Below, piece by piece: positions 27,696 to 39,970 of a DNA stretch of 64,000 nt. The notes beneath the pieces are model-generated. The model was given only the letters and a program-made list of their open reading frames with translations. It was not told where the DNA came from and did not search any database. Made by a program: the position numbers and the translations under genes. This stretch comes from Massospora cicadina (Eukaryota > Entomophthoromycota > Entomophthoromycetes > Entomophthorales > Entomophthoraceae): contig JAKSZP010005262.1 of the NCBI GenBank assembly GCA_022478985.1, forward strand, positions 124,001-188,000, read 5' to 3'. Position 1 is the stretch's first letter. Each line of letters begins with the position of its first letter.

Positions 27696-27870
27696 ATAAT
27701 TCGACTATTGGGGATTATTAAATATTGAATTATTGCTTAATTTCATTGGGGATGATGCCTGACGAAATTATCATCTATTGGTGGCCTCAATTATTATTGG
27801 GGATGTTGCCTGACAACAATTCATAGTTGGCAACTTCTAATATCATTGGGGATTCTGCCTGACGATATTC
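27696..27870. repeat. Array of hairpins with a conserved 19-nt core
   Basis: Three units share the core ATTGGGGATNNTGCCTGAC at 27745-27763, 27796-27814 and 27845-27863, spaced about 50 bp. Each core is flanked directly by self-complementary arms whose sequence differs between units: taatttc/gaaatta, aattatt/aacaatt (6 of 7), and aatatc/gatatt. A fourth, more diverged unit precedes them, with arms ataattc (27696-27702) and gaattat (27727-27733) and a loop containing ATTGGGGATTATT. Conserved loop with variable but paired stems suggests a structured element. Confidence 0.75.
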
Positions 27871-28238
27871 TCATCAGTCAGCCACTATTGCTGACCCTCT
27901 ACAATAATAAGCTAAGCGTCAAATCTCATATTCAGTCAAAGGGTTAAACTATGTGGTCATCTGCAATTCTGACATCCCCTTCTTGACCAGATATCCAATA
28001 GAAGATAGAACCCTCAGAATTGGAAGCCGCCTCAGCTGGAGCTCATATTTGGTTTCTCATGTTTCTATGTCCTCAGCGTAGTGCAGCTCTGTCCGCACTC
28101 AACGCCCATATGCTATGCTCAGTTTGCTGATTATGTATCCTTGATTTCTACCCATTGCCACCTCTTCTTGAGCGCGGTTCCCATGACATCATGCCGCGCC
28201 AGTCCCATCTTTGCATCAGTTGTGAAGATCAACTGGTC

Positions 28239-28340
28239 CACCTGTACAAACCCCAGGACAGGTTTTTGGCACTCTTGCCACCTGTACAAACCCTAGGACA
28301 GGTTGTTGGCACTTTTGTCACCTGTACAAACCCCAGGATG
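28239..28340. repeat. 40-bp direct tandem repeat, about 2.5 copies
   Basis: Units start cacctgtacaaacccc at 28239, 28279 and 28319. The first two are complete 40-bp units with few differences; the third diverges after about 22 bp. The period is not a multiple of three, so a conserved coding repeat is unlikely. Confidence 0.85.
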
Positions 28341-28559
28341 GGTCTCAACATCTCGCTGATAGGTACTATTCTGGTGGACCTAATTTCAGCCCTTTCTGAT
28401 CCTGCTGACGCTCAGGACTCATGCCTGCTACTATTACTTCCTCCACGCTCAGTAGGTGGGAATATCACTAGATGAATTACTGTTTAAATTAGATTGTTTT
28501 TTTAATATTTTCAATTTTTTGTATTTTTATGCATCTTTTTTCTTTTCTTTCCCTTTTTT

Positions 28560-28920
28560 TCTAAGTCCAATACTTTAAGTATCTTGCGTGGACTCTATTG
28601 ACTATGCGACCATCCTCAGTACTCTTGATTGTATATGCATTATTCACTGACTTGGAGATAACTTAGAACAGTCCCATCCATAGAGTGTCCAACTTATTTT
28701 TTTCTCCCAAACCCATGGGTATCATAATGAGCTAACCTATCGCCCACATGGTATTTTTTCAATGGAAGTCGATTCTGGTCATCCATTTTCTTCACATTGA
28801 TTGTTTTCCTCAACGTTGTATCAAATGCCCAAGAATGTAATTCAATCAGGATATTGGCCAGTCAGGATAGATAATGTTCAGCACTTATCCCCAAAGATGG
28901 CTCTACTGCTGAATACAATA
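28560..28920 (-). pseudogene. Gypsy pol C-terminal fragment
   Basis: Minus-strand sequence matches the post-integrase region at 25290-25590. It shows the equivalents of 'GEKNKLDTLWMGLF' and 'NAYTIK', with several stops. The rest of pol is not present; a plus-strand remnant of a different gypsy element begins at about 29220. The interval 28920-29220 has nothing recognisable. Confidence 0.6.
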
Positions 28921-29219
28921 TTGTCAAATGACCTGCCCTGAAGGAGTGGAGTTATTTGATCAATTGTCTCTCAAACTCACAAACATGCCCTATGTTCTTT
29001 GGTGGAGGGTCTCATTTATTTTTGGTTGCAGGTTTGGGTTTCTCTTCTCTTTAGAGCTGAGGTGTTTTGGGCTCATCATGATCCTATCACAATTGGCCTT
29101 CTGGGCAATAATAAATGTATTGATTTGATTAATTGGACTTATAATTTGGCGGGTTTATCAAAAGAAGTACTGGCCTGGATCACCAATTGCGTTACCTGAC
29201 ATGGGTCAAGTCAGATCAA

Positions 29220-30260
29220 TCATGAAGAAATAGCCTTTTTTATCCATTACAACAGGAGGAGGGTCTATGGACATCGATGTTTGTGGATTTTGTCAAACTT
29301 CTCTGTTATAATGGGTTTACAACGTGATGGTGGTGGTCAATCGTTTTACCAAATTTTGCCTATTTATTCCATGTTCTTCCATGATTACATCAGAAGGAAC
29401 TGCTCGTATCTTTGTGCGCCATGTGTTTACTATGTTTGGTCTCCCGCAGATCATCAGTGACTGCAGTTCACAGTTTACAGTGCGGTTCTGTAATGAGTTC
29501 TTATCCATTTTAAAAAATTACCTCCTGTCACTCCACAGCGTATCATCCCATTCCAATGCACAAACTGAGCGAGTTAACTAAATCTTGGAACAGTAATTGT
29601 GCTACTATGCTGCAGCTGCACAGGATACCTGAGCCAATGACCTCCCCCTCGCTCAATTTGCCTACAACAATGGAACTCACGCTTCTATGGGGGTTTCTCC
29701 TTATGAAGCGACGTTGGGGGTACAATCCCTCATTTTCAGTTGGTCCATGCCTGCATCCCAAGGTCCCAGCTGCCACAGATCATGCCAAGCACATTTGGTC
29801 TACTCAGTCCTTAGTGTGGGAGCATCTCACTAAAGCTATCAGTGATTACAAGCTGTTTGCGGATCAAAAATGGCTTCCTGGCCACGAATTAGTTGTAGGT
29901 TCATATGTCATACTTTATACGCGCCATTTGTAGATTCAGGTACCTTCCCTGAAGTTTGCAAGCAAGCGTTCAGGTTTCCACTTGGTGGAGAAAGACTTGG
30001 GCAATGATGCTTTCAAGTTAAAGTTGCCAGATCACTGGAAACAGCACCCCATCTTCCACGTTTCTCAGTTGTCCCCACTAAAGGGGACAGTTCTGTAGAC
30101 CCAGAACCAATAGTAATCAAGGATGCGGAGGAAGCCAAGGTAGAAAACATCTTAGCATCCCACAAATCTCAAAGGTCAGTTCAGTATCTCGTCGCCTGGA
30201 AGGGCTATCCAGCCTACAAGAACAGTTGGGTCAAGGCCCACGATTGTGCAAACTGTATGG
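29220..30260 (+). pseudogene. Plus-strand gypsy integrase and chromodomain remnant
   Basis: Starts within the integrase core: 'VMVVVNRFTKF' after the position of the first catalytic Asp, 'IISDCSSQF' around the second Asp, and 'NAQTERVN' around the Glu, followed by 'AQFAYNNGTHASMGVSPY'. After frameshifts, a C-terminal chromodomain is clear at about 30130-30245, with 'AKVENILASHK' and 'YLVAWKGYPAYKNSWVKA'. This places it with the chromoviruses, like the element at 13284-19386 but of a different lineage. Gag, protease, RT and RNase H are absent. Confidence 0.75.
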
Positions 30261-32459
30261 AACTGGTCAAGGCGATTCATGAGTCCCTTCACGATGATCC
30301 TGTCCCCCCAAAAAAAGTTGCAACTTTAATGGCAAACAAGTTGCTCAAGGCTCACAAAAATGTAGCCTTCACACAGTTTCCCAGTGGTAAAGCCCCTCCT
30401 TTGGAAAAAGGAAAGGGTAATGTAAGTCCATGGGAACGTCCACTTTGCATGGATCAGAAATTTTCCCATTTCCAAATAAATAGGGTATTAAGAGGGCGGC
30501 TGTACCCCTCGTCACACAGGGTAACCTCGTCCACGTGGTAGCAAGTGCTGGGTAACAGCGCTCCCTCTGAAGATTCCTCCCTCAGTACCCACACTCACCT
30601 CTGCCAAACTTGTCTGCTGAATTGAGAAAATCTGCACCAAAATTACTAAATCAAAGATGAAAGGTATAAAACCAATGGGAATAAAGCCTGACAAAATAAA
30701 AATTAATAGTTAAGAAGGAACAAACATCAAAATTTTCAGATAGAATCACTGATGGTATTGAGTCATCTAGCATATGATCACTGATGCCAAACACCCCTCA
30801 AAACTCGTCAGGGTAAATCCCTGATGAGCAGATGTTACCTTTGGAGACTATTGTAGATAATTTGAAACCCCTATCTAAAGAATTGGGATTTGCAACTGAC
30901 ACCACTCATTTACCCAAATGAACGCCCCAGCAACCAGACATGGGTGGGTTGGTCATCCCAAACCTATTTCCAACCAATTGAGACCACCCCTATGAGGGGT
31001 AGTCCTGAGGAATTCCCATTGCCCGTTGATCTAGATGCCGTTGAGCAAACTGACTGAAACGCAGTTGATCCTCAGTCCAGGCATTCATGGATGAACCAAT
31101 AGTGACTCAGCCTACTGCTGAATTCTTTGATGTCAGTTCGAATTAGATTTAAATTCCACTCCCCCAAACATTTGCCAGTTTAGGTCTAATTGAGGGCCAC
31201 AATCCCTTCTTGGACCTACTAAAAAATTGAACATTTACTAATCAGTTGCATTGTACTGAGGAAATTGTTGGTCAATTTTCTTTATCTTCCTTTCAATAAA
31301 ATTCTCACCAGTACCCAAATTTTTTATTTTACTTTAGTTATTCTTGCCAAAGTCCCAATGGCACTAACTTGGTGGCCCATCAGCCACTACACTGGATGGG
31401 CCTTACCAGTTTTGATGATTACAATCACTCCCACCATAGTCAACTGGATCCAATGGGCAAGAAAATTCTTGGAATTTAGCCCCTTTATTGAAGCTATCTG
31501 TTATCAAGATATTGAAATCCTGTGGCCTCATATATCTCAGTTTCAAGCAAGGATCCGCCCCCTTGTCTCCACTTTAGTGATAAACACTTCCACCAGTAAT
31601 CCCAAAGTAGTAAACCCAATATTATCATCCATTGCAGCAAGACCCGCAGGGTCTAGGGTTGTTTCTGTTTGGTTCAATACCAGGTTTCTTTTCACAATCG
31701 TCCTACTTCAATGAGTCATTGTTACTCAATATACAGCTCCATGATACGTCATTCAAGTGGCAATGCCACTGGCATTCTGGCTTGCTTTTTGGGTACTCAT
31801 GCATCCCAATTGGCAGGCCAGTCTAAACTTCTTCAGTCATTTTCCTGACAATTTTTTTAACCCTTTGTTCGCTTACTTGCAAAATGTACACATTTTATAA
31901 AGGAGGAGTATAACAGAAAAATAGCATTTGATATGATGAGGGATTCATAAAGAAAAGACCATTTTGTGACATCTAAATTATTGGAAGTCATTCATCCTCT
32001 TTAGGGATGCACCCAGTCTAGTAGAAGGTTAATTATCTTGCAATTGGATGTTGAATACATTGACTACCTATTATTTCTTACAGAAAGATGATATCCAAGG
32101 CGGAGAAAAAATTTTAGCGTCATGGAGAAGGAATGTCTAGAAATTTTACTCATGTGAAACATCTTTGGCCCTATCTTTACGGTACTAATTCACTATTGTT
32201 GCCAAAATCACTTCTTTAAAGTTACTTTAAAGCATGAAGGTCCTACTGGTGTGTTATCCTAATAGGCTTTTACTCTTTTACTGAATTTCATAATAAAATC
32301 ATTTTGTTTACTTGTCCTTTTTATTTGGCAAAAGTTTCTTAACCAAAGTTTAACTTTTTTTAATTATTTTGTTTTTGTCTAAAACATAAGTTTCAGTACA
32401 TATTTAAAATAAATATATGTAAAAAAAAATGAACTTAAAAAATTCATTTAATAAAAATT
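30260..32459. other. Unassigned repeat-like sequence with hairpins and TE debris
   Basis: 30260-30700 continues from the chromodomain and may hold the 3' end of that element. Two near-perfect 10-bp hairpins occur: ctcgtcaggg/ccctgatgag (30804-30813, 30819-30828; one mismatch) and gaccacccct/aggggtagtc (30982-30991, 30995-31004; one mismatch). Overlapping plus-strand frames at 31265-31826 look protein-like, possibly gag-like, but carry no motif. 31900-32459 is AT-rich and empty. Confidence 0.35.
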
Positions 32460-32478
32460 TATAAAGCATCCAACTGCA
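32460..32478 (+). repeat. Left target-site duplication of LINE B
   Basis: tataaagcatccaactgca, repeated exactly at 37743-37761 (the first base may belong to the element tail). Confidence 0.9.
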
Positions 32479-32573
32479 AACTTCTCTCTTGTTGCAATCA
32501 CTTTTGCAACTTATTCAATTCAAGTCTGATTCTAGTTTGATAATCTCACAGAGGAGATTAGTCTGCGCCCATG

Positions 32574-33772
32574 TTAGTAAGCAGTTGGGCAAGTAAGGTA
32601 AGAGGAGCAGGTGGTAGGCCTGCAGCCTCAAACGATTGAAAACGCCCTGGAGAAACTGGCGGAATAGAAAAAAATAAAAAACCTGGCAGTCACTATTCCA
32701 TAGAAATCCTCACTTGGCAAGCACATGATGCAACCAGTACATCAACACGCCGCAATCCCAACCACTCTTGTCAGTGGAATATGGAGTCCAGGTGTTTCTG
32801 GACATCCAACAAACAGCTTTATGAGAAAAATTTTGTGGGGATGTGCACACTTTTTTCCCAATCGCGGTGTACGTTGCACCTCAAACCATGTCACAGGGTT
32901 GGCTGGACCTCAGTTTCAAAAGAAGGAAGCAGCAGACAAAGCTGCTGCGGTGCGCGTAGTGATTGACCTCCCTGAAGGGCAATGGGTCATTGAAAACCAA
33001 ATGCACCAGATGGACAAAATCCAACCAAATTTTCCTCACGTTTGACTTTTTGCCCACTACAGTCAAGCATGCCAATCTGGAGCAGCACCTGAAAGATGGT
33101 CTCACCATATTCAGCGAAATACAATCCTTCAAGATGCAACGCTTTATGCTGATGCCACACCTGTGCACCAGCAAAGCCATTGCAGTTCTGACTCCAACTG
33201 AGGAGATCACGAAGGACCTAACCCAGATCCCGCACTCCACATATATCAATATTGAAGGGCATACCACCCACCCTTTCTGGGTAACCGTGGACTGCGCACC
33301 CCCCATTTGCACCCACTGTGACACGTTTGGCCATAAGGCACATGCATGCCCCACCAAGGAGGGCATCACATTCCAAGAGCACCCCTCGGCGGCCATGGCC
33401 AGTGGAGAGGCGCACTACAAACCAACCACAAGCACCAAAGAGGCTTTCCCGTGGGGAGCACAAGGCTGCTACCTACTGGTAAAACCTATTTCCCCACAAG
33501 AGTGGAAGAAGGCCAAGCAGGCCCACAGGGCCGCGGCCAAAAAAGCGGCTAAAGTCACCACCGCTATCCCACACTCCCAACGCCAGGAGGACATCAAAAC
33601 CTTTGTGGTGAGAGAAACTCAGGAATCCCTCAACCAATCAGATTGGGAAGCCCATATTGATTGGGCCACCCAATCTGAGGATCTGATGGGTGACTCAATC
33701 TCACCTGATCTTTGCAACCAAGCTCTGGGTGAAACTGACTTAAGGTCCAACCTACCTGAAAAATTTTTTTGA
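32574..33772 (+). pseudogene. LINE B ORF1 (RNA-binding, CCHC)
   Basis: Starts at an ATG equivalent to those in copies A and C. The frame shifts early; the long continuous part is 32963-33772. It carries an RRM-like segment ('QIFLTFDFLPTT' then 'HLKDGLTIFSEIQSFKMQRF', with a small frameshift) and one CCHC knuckle 'CTHCDTFGHKAHAC' (33308-33349). Such ORF1 proteins coat the LINE RNA. The C-terminus is charged and Gln/Ser-rich. ORF2 follows after about 200 bp. Confidence 0.8.
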
Positions 33773-33958
33773 CCTGATTGTTGTTGCACCAAACTCATCC
33801 ACACCACAAAAAGTCGTTTGACGTTGGGAAACAAAAAGCAAAGGCAAAAGCCAACGCGAACCTCTCTGCTAAATTTAACAAAACTACCAATAGCTTTGCT
33901 GCAAACACCCAGGCTGCCGTGAAGGCCCGTGGGGATCTAGAGGAGGCTAGTAGCCTGG

Positions 33959-36900
33959 GTGCCCACCCCCTCACACCTAAGGTGTGATGGGGAAACCTTC
34001 ACTTTAGGGACGTTGAATATTGCTGGACTCAAGGCCTTGCTGTCCCAGGCTAGGAAACTGAGTTTTTTTTTAAAATATACCCGTGGATATCCTGGCCTTC
34101 CAGAAGTCCCACTGTCTGCAAGGTTCGAGGATGCTTGGAAAACCATGCTCCTCCCATCCCTATCCTTTTGGTCAGAGCACTGTGGGGTGCTAGTTTGAAA
34201 AAACAATTTCTCAAATTTTTATCATCAGAATCCTTCCTCAATGGCTGAGTCCTCATTGTCACTTTCTCGTGGGCTGATGTGGCACATGCTATCATCAACA
34301 TCTATGCCCCAACCTGTGCATGAGAGCGTCAGGAATTTTCTCATCAGTCAAATCCCTCCTGTTACCCCTAGACCCTTTCATAGTCAGCAACATGAACTGC
34401 TGGCTAAACACACCCACGGATTATTGGCCTTCCTCCTCCCACGCCCCCAGGGTCACGTAGAACTTCGCATTCTAAAGGCCACCCTTGGTTTAATGGATGC
34501 ACTGCTGCAGCAAGCCTGCTGCTCAAAAACATGATGCGCCCCCATGTCCATAACAGCCAAGTAAGGTCCATGACCTGCATTGACCTTATCCTCATGCTGG
34601 CAAAATTCCAACCTCACATTTCCCACTTCCAAACAACAAAAATTGAATTCTCCATCTACTGGCTGGTCTCAATAACCTACCACCTACCTGTCACAGTGGG
34701 TAAGGCCCCACATTGGTGCAAACTCCGCCCTCCCACACTTGCGTCACCAGAATTTCCACTTGGGTGGAATCAACAACTTTGGCAAAAGAGTTTGTTACAC
34801 CGTTTTGCGCAGACCCAATTTCCACATGGTCAGCCTTCAAAGAGGATACCATCCGCCACTCTCACCACCTCTCCTCCTGACACTCACGAGCCACATTGAC
34901 CATCATTTCGCGCACTTTGGCAGAGTTGGCACACCTGGAGTCCAACATCCCAGCTACAGGCTACAGCCCTGCATGGGGCCGGAAGTGGGCAGAAGCAGCC
35001 GCCCACCTCAATGTGCTTGAAAAGCAACACAAACATCGTGTTTGTGTTCAGTACAGGGCCAAACGCATTACAGAGGGTGACAAGTGCACCGCATATTTTT
35101 TTTAAATTTTGCACCATGCCAGAGTGTGGACTGCACACAGGTGCGAAGATTGGACGATTTTGTTGTGGATATGCCAGCTGAAGTGGCAATCAAAATACAA
35201 AAGTATTATTCCAAGCTATACCAATCCAATCCAATTCAGCCAGCTGAAGTGGCGGAATTTTTTGACCAAACCCACATCCGCATTTTTTTCCTGATACCCG
35301 GAAATAATGAATTTTATTACTCTGAATAAACTATGGACAGCCATCCGCGGTGCACTAAATCAGAAATGCCCAGGAACAGATGGCATTCCATATGAATTTT
35401 ATAAAAAAAGCACTTCAAATATATATCCCCACTGCTGTTTGCCTCACTTAACCAGAGCCTTCTGGAAACGCGCCTCCTACCAGGAGGACAAAAGGCCTTC
35501 ACCATCACACTCTTCAAGAAAGGGGACAAGCTAGACTTAGCCAACTGGCGCCCCATTTCTTTAATTAACATGGATACAAAAATTTTAACTAAAATCATGG
35601 CTAACCATTTAGGGATTGTAGCATCTGCCACCATCTCCCCAGAACAATTTGGTTTCATACCCAGAAGGTCGCTTTGGGACAACGTGCACTCTGTGGCTAA
35701 TGCATGCCAGTCCACAGCCTCTGGGGCACTTGTATTCTTGGACCAACAGAAGGCCTATGATAGAGTAAACTGGGAATACCTCAAGGCATGCATCCACCAA
35801 TTCTGCTTACCCCCTCGCTTCATCAACTGGGTAATGCTGCTTACAGAATCTGCAACAATGGCAGTGCGTGGCCCTGGCTTCCTAACGGAAGTAGTCTGCC
35901 CTCAAAGGGGCTTACGACAAGGGGACCCCCTTAGCCCACTCTTATAAAACTTCAGCCTTGACCCACTACTTCGAAACGTGAATGCCCAACTCACTGGGGT
36001 CCATGTACCAGGCCAAGCCCCAGTCAAGATGATGGCGTTTGCAGATGACTGTGTGGTTGGGGTGTCTGATAATAAAGATGCACACGCACTTTAAGCTCTC
36101 ATCCAGGAGTTTTTGGGTAAGTAATGCTGCACTGAACGCCTCCAAAACCGAAATCATCCTCCATGGCCAGTATCAAATCTGCTGGGCCCCAGCGACCAGT
36201 GCCCAGCCTGGCCCATCCACTCGCACACATGCTCGCCCTCCCAGCTCACCCCACACCGCCCCACTAGTGCTCCCCTTCGTGCCACGCCCTACCATAGGGC
36301 CTGTCCGCCATTTGGGCGTGTGGCTGGAGGCAGGCGGGTACGCATCATCAGTAATGGAAAATCATATTCTAGACAACGTGACCAAGCGCATCGCCTCCCG
36401 CAGAGCCTACCCTACTTCCCTTACTGGCAGGGCTGTTTTAGCCAACTCTATGCTTTTCTCCAAAGTCTGGTTTGGAGCCCACGCCATCCCCTTCTCCCCA
36501 GGCTTTTTCAAATCCTTGTATGCCCTTCTGCAAGGATGGCTTTGGTCAGGCCTCCCACCACCAGTACGGCTAGAGGTCATGTTTGGCCCTCATCATCATG
36601 GTGGCATGGGCCTGCTTGAATTGAAAGCCCATGCTGCCAAGATCCTGGGCACCTGGATTGCGGCCATCACCGCCCCTACGCTCCCCCTCCCAACACTGGT
36701 CCCACACGGCCCGCTTCAACTTCTCCCGCGCCTTAGGCCTTAACAATCCATCAAACCCTCACTCCTTGATGAGATACCTGGCTTCACACCCATCGGCCAC
36801 AGGTCCTCACGGTACTAAAACCCACTACAAACGATCTCTCTCCTCCTCTCCATGCGGAGCACTGAGTGGAAAATTTGTATTAGCGGACACACAGCCCAGA

Positions 36901-37690
36901 GAGGCTTCCCCTCTCCTCATTTTACACAAGAGGTACAGGGGCTACCCATCCAAGATGGCTTGATCCCCACACGACCCCATGTCCTATCCAGGGTGGACTA
37001 CTGGACATGATGGGCAACCCTTACTCCATTGAGACTCAGAAGACTATTTTGGAAATATGCACACCATCCTCTGTTGCAGCCTCAAATCTGTTCCCATGTA
37101 TGGCCCTGCCTGAGGTGGAAGTACCATATGGCTGAGCGCTCTAACGCTTTACACTCATCCTGCGTCATGTGTGGCCAGTATGGAACGCTGTTCCACCGCA
37201 TGGAGAAGTGTCCTACCTCTAGAGTGATATGGCGCGAAGTTCAACGTCTGCTTGGCCAGGATCAAACACATCCCTTCAGTCTGTCAAGAGCTATGTTTGC
37301 TATATCCATGGTATCCCCTCTTCCACCCTCCCTCCGTGCTCTGGTGGTTGCAATCGCCATGTGGACTATCCACATGATTGTCTTGGATGCCATCGCAGGC
37401 TCCACCCCCACCCTCCCATAAGCTGTCCACAGATTCCGGTCTCATTTGGTGGACCACTTTCAGGCGTGGATATTTGGATACCTCCCTTCGCGTCGCTGAC
37501 AGATGGCCTCCTCCTGGTTCCCAGTTTGGTTCATCAAATCAGACCCTTTCCTCCACACATGTTCAATTGTGGCTACGGCCCCTTCACACGTTCCCTCCCC
37601 CTCCCCATAGTGGCGTTCCCGCTGGCAACAAGAGATAGCATCGCTTCTCTGGGGTGCCTTCTCTGTTACTAAGTTTTGTTTCTTTTGGGT
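33959..37690 (+). pseudogene. LINE B ORF2: endonuclease-RT, broken
   Basis: The endonuclease opens with 'TLGTLNIAGLKA'. The SDH(R) motif is degraded to 'SIYWL', so nicking activity is lost. RT is well conserved in pieces: 'GTDGIPYEFYKK', 'ISPEQFGFIPRRS', 'FLDQQKAYDRVNWEYL', 'GLRQGDPLSP' and 'FADD' (36038-36049). After a long linker comes a C-terminal zinc finger, C-x2-C-x7-H-x4-C ('CVMCGQYGTLFHRMEKC', 37161-37211), of the type found at the end of many LINE ORF2 proteins. Frameshifts and stops are scattered; no RNase H domain is evident. Confidence 0.88.
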
Positions 37691-37742
37691 CAAATTTGGA
37701 AGTGTCCGTCCCAAGGTCGGCCTTCCTCGCAATAAATTAAAA

Positions 37743-37761
37743 TATAAAGCATCCAACTGCA
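37743..37761 (+). repeat. Right target-site duplication of LINE B
   Basis: tataaagcatccaactgca, identical to 32460-32478. Confidence 0.9.
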
Positions 37762-38440
37762 TACAAAGCAACCAAACATTTTCTGCAAGACATCTAAACA
37801 TATTATCATTTTTTAAATTAGATCTACGATATGCACTTTACCTTTATTATCTAGCTATATAGGAAAATTTATAATCTATATTTCTTGGACACCTATATGC
37901 GTTTTTAGATTTACATGAAACCTTATCATTGGACGCAATTTTGAGTTTTTTAAAATTTACATAAACCCCCAATTCCTAGACTCATATATGCAGAAAAATC
38001 ACAAAAAGGGTTAGGTACAATACTACTACTTGACTACCAATCATCAAGTATGGACACAACATTAATGTGGATGGACTGATTTGAATTCCTCTTGCTCAAG
38101 TTGGACAACAGTGAAGCTGAACGGTTACATGACCTACTGATGAAGGCAGACTCTTAGGAGGGTGAAGTAAACCATCTAAAAGATGGTAAAATGACACTTG
38201 CTAAACATGAAAGTAATCAATGATTTGTTATATAGAAAGTCAGAACAGACTGGTTACCTTACCTATGACCTTCAGAGTGATTACCAGTTATAATGACTCC
38301 CACAATATCTTGGGAAATTGAGAAGCCATAAATCTTACAAATGAATCAATACTAACTACACTTTGAAGAAATTCTGGAATCTGCAATTGGAGTTTTGGAT
38401 GCATGTATAACTTATTAGAAACAATATCTACATATGGCTA
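37762..38440. other. AT-rich spacer between LINE B and LINE C
   Basis: About 680 bp of unique-looking AT-rich sequence. No gene or repeat is recognised. Its presence shows that B and C are separate insertions, not a tandem duplication. Confidence 0.6.
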
Positions 38441-38455
38441 AGTATAAGTATTAGT
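38441..38455 (+). repeat. Left target-site duplication of LINE C
   Basis: agtataagtattagt, repeated exactly at 43732-43746. Confidence 0.9.
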
Positions 38456-38550
38456 AAACTTTTCTTTCTCGTTGCAAACACTTTTGCAACCTATTCAATT
38501 CAAGACTAAATCTAGTTTGATAATCTCACAGAGGAGATTAGTCTGCGCCC

Positions 38551-39803
38551 ATGTCAGGGAGCCGTTGGTCAAGCAAGGTAAGAGGAGCAGGTGGAAGGCC
38601 CGCGGCCTCCAACATTCAAAATGCCCTGAAGAATCCGGCGGAATAGACAAAAATTTTAAAAAACCGCCGGTCACTATTTCCCCAGAGATACTCGCATGGC
38701 AAGCACGTTGCAACCAGTACATCAACACGCCACACTCCCAGCCACTTTTACTGGTAGAATTCGGAGTCCGCGTGTTTCTGGACATCCAAAAAATGGCCTT
38801 ATGGGAAAAATTTTGTGAAGATGTGCACACAATTTTCCCGACTGCGGTGTACGTTGCACCTCATTCCATGTCACGCGGTTGGCTGGACCTAGGTTTTGAA
38901 AGCAAAAAGGCAGCAGACAAGGCTGCAGTGGTGTGCGTAGTGGTCAACCTCCCTGAAGGACAATGGGTCGTCAAAACCAAATTCACCAGATGGACAAAAT
39001 CAAACCAAATTTTCCTCACGTTCAACTTTTTGCCTACTACAGTAAAACGTGACATTTTGGAACAACACCTGAAAGATGGTCTCGCCATATATGGCGAAAT
39101 ACAATCTTTCAAACTGCGACGCTTCACACTGATGCCACACCTGTGCACCGGTAAAGCCATCACAGTTCTGACCCCAACTGAGGAGATCGCAAAGAACCTA
39201 ACCCAGATCCCACACTCCACTTTTATTGATATTGCAGGGCATACCACCCACCCATTCCAGGTGACCGTGGACAGCGCGCCCCCCATTTGCACCCACTGTG
39301 ACGCGTTCAGCCATAAGGCGCACACATGCCCCATCAAGGAGGGCATCACATTCCAAGAGCACCCCTTGGCAGCCATGGCTAGCGGAGAGGTGCACTACAA
39401 ACCAACCGCAAGCACCAAAGAGGCTTTCCCGTGGGGAGCACAAGGCTGCTACCTAATGATAAAGCCTAACTCCCCGCAAGAGCGGAAGAAGGCCAAGCAG
39501 GCCCATAGGGCCGCGGCCAAAGAAGTGGACAAAGCCATCACTGCTATCCCACACTCACAACGCCAGGAGGACATGGAAACCTTCGCAGCGGAAGCAACTC
39601 AGGAATCCATCAACCAATCATATTGGGAAGCCCATGCTGAGTGGGCCACTCAATCCAAGGATCCAATGGGAGATTCAATCTCACCCAATCGTTGCACCCA
39701 AGCTCTGGTTGAAACTGACTTGGGACCCATCCCAACTGAAAAAAAAATTTTGACCCACTCAACGGTGCACCAAACTCATCTGCACCGCAAAAAATTCGTC
39801 TGA
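38551..39803 (+). pseudogene. LINE C ORF1 (RNA-binding, CCHC)
   Basis: The conserved ATG at 38551 opens a basic N-terminus, with a frameshift near 38640 into the long frame that runs to 39803. The middle has an RRM-like segment ('QIFLTFNFLPTTVK', 'HLKDGLAIYGEIQSF') followed by one CCHC knuckle 'CTHCDAFSHKAHTC' (39288-39329). The C-terminal third is charged and rich in Gln and Ala. A longer upstream frame has no ATG, so 38551 is preferred. The protein would bind LINE RNA; apart from the early frameshift it is nearly intact. Confidence 0.85.
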
Positions 39804-39970
39804 TGTCAGGAAAACAAAAAGTGAAGGCTAAAGCCAACGCGACTCTTTCCACAAAAATCAACAAAAACTTCAATAGCATTGCTGCTAACACCCGCACTGC
39901 TGTGAAGGCCCGTGGGGATCTAGAAGAGGCTGGTGGGCCTGGGTGCCCACCCCCTCGCACCTAAGGTGCA

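Larger units (their letters stand above)
27060..28480 (-). repeat. Second copy of the long LTR-like repeat
   Basis: Homologous by eye to 10925-12571 and 23815-24930 at several landmarks. It contains a 9-bp perfect hairpin (aataatagt 27141-27149 / actattatt 27156-27164), a four-unit hairpin array (27696-27870), and 40-bp tandem repeats (28239-28340). Minus orientation is inferred from the pol C-terminal block to its right (28560-28900). Termini are not defined. Small plus-strand frames at 28081-28475 have no recognisable domain. Confidence 0.4.
32479..37743 (+). mobile_element. LINE copy B, full length
   Basis: A 5.27-kb non-LTR retrotransposon bounded by a perfect 18-19 bp duplication. It has a leader of about 95 bp, ORF1, ORF2 and an AT-rich tail (aataaattaaaa) without a long poly-A run. 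Similarity to copy C is high throughout. Both ORFs are broken by frameshifts. Confidence 0.92.

Noticed and set aside
27696..27870. CRISPR-like array with 19-nt repeats
   Set aside because: Cores are short, spacers contain stems paired around each core, there are only three clear units, and there are no cas genes.
28239..28340. CRISPR-like array
   Set aside because: The 40-bp units are contiguous with no spacers, only about 2.5 copies, in a eukaryotic TE.
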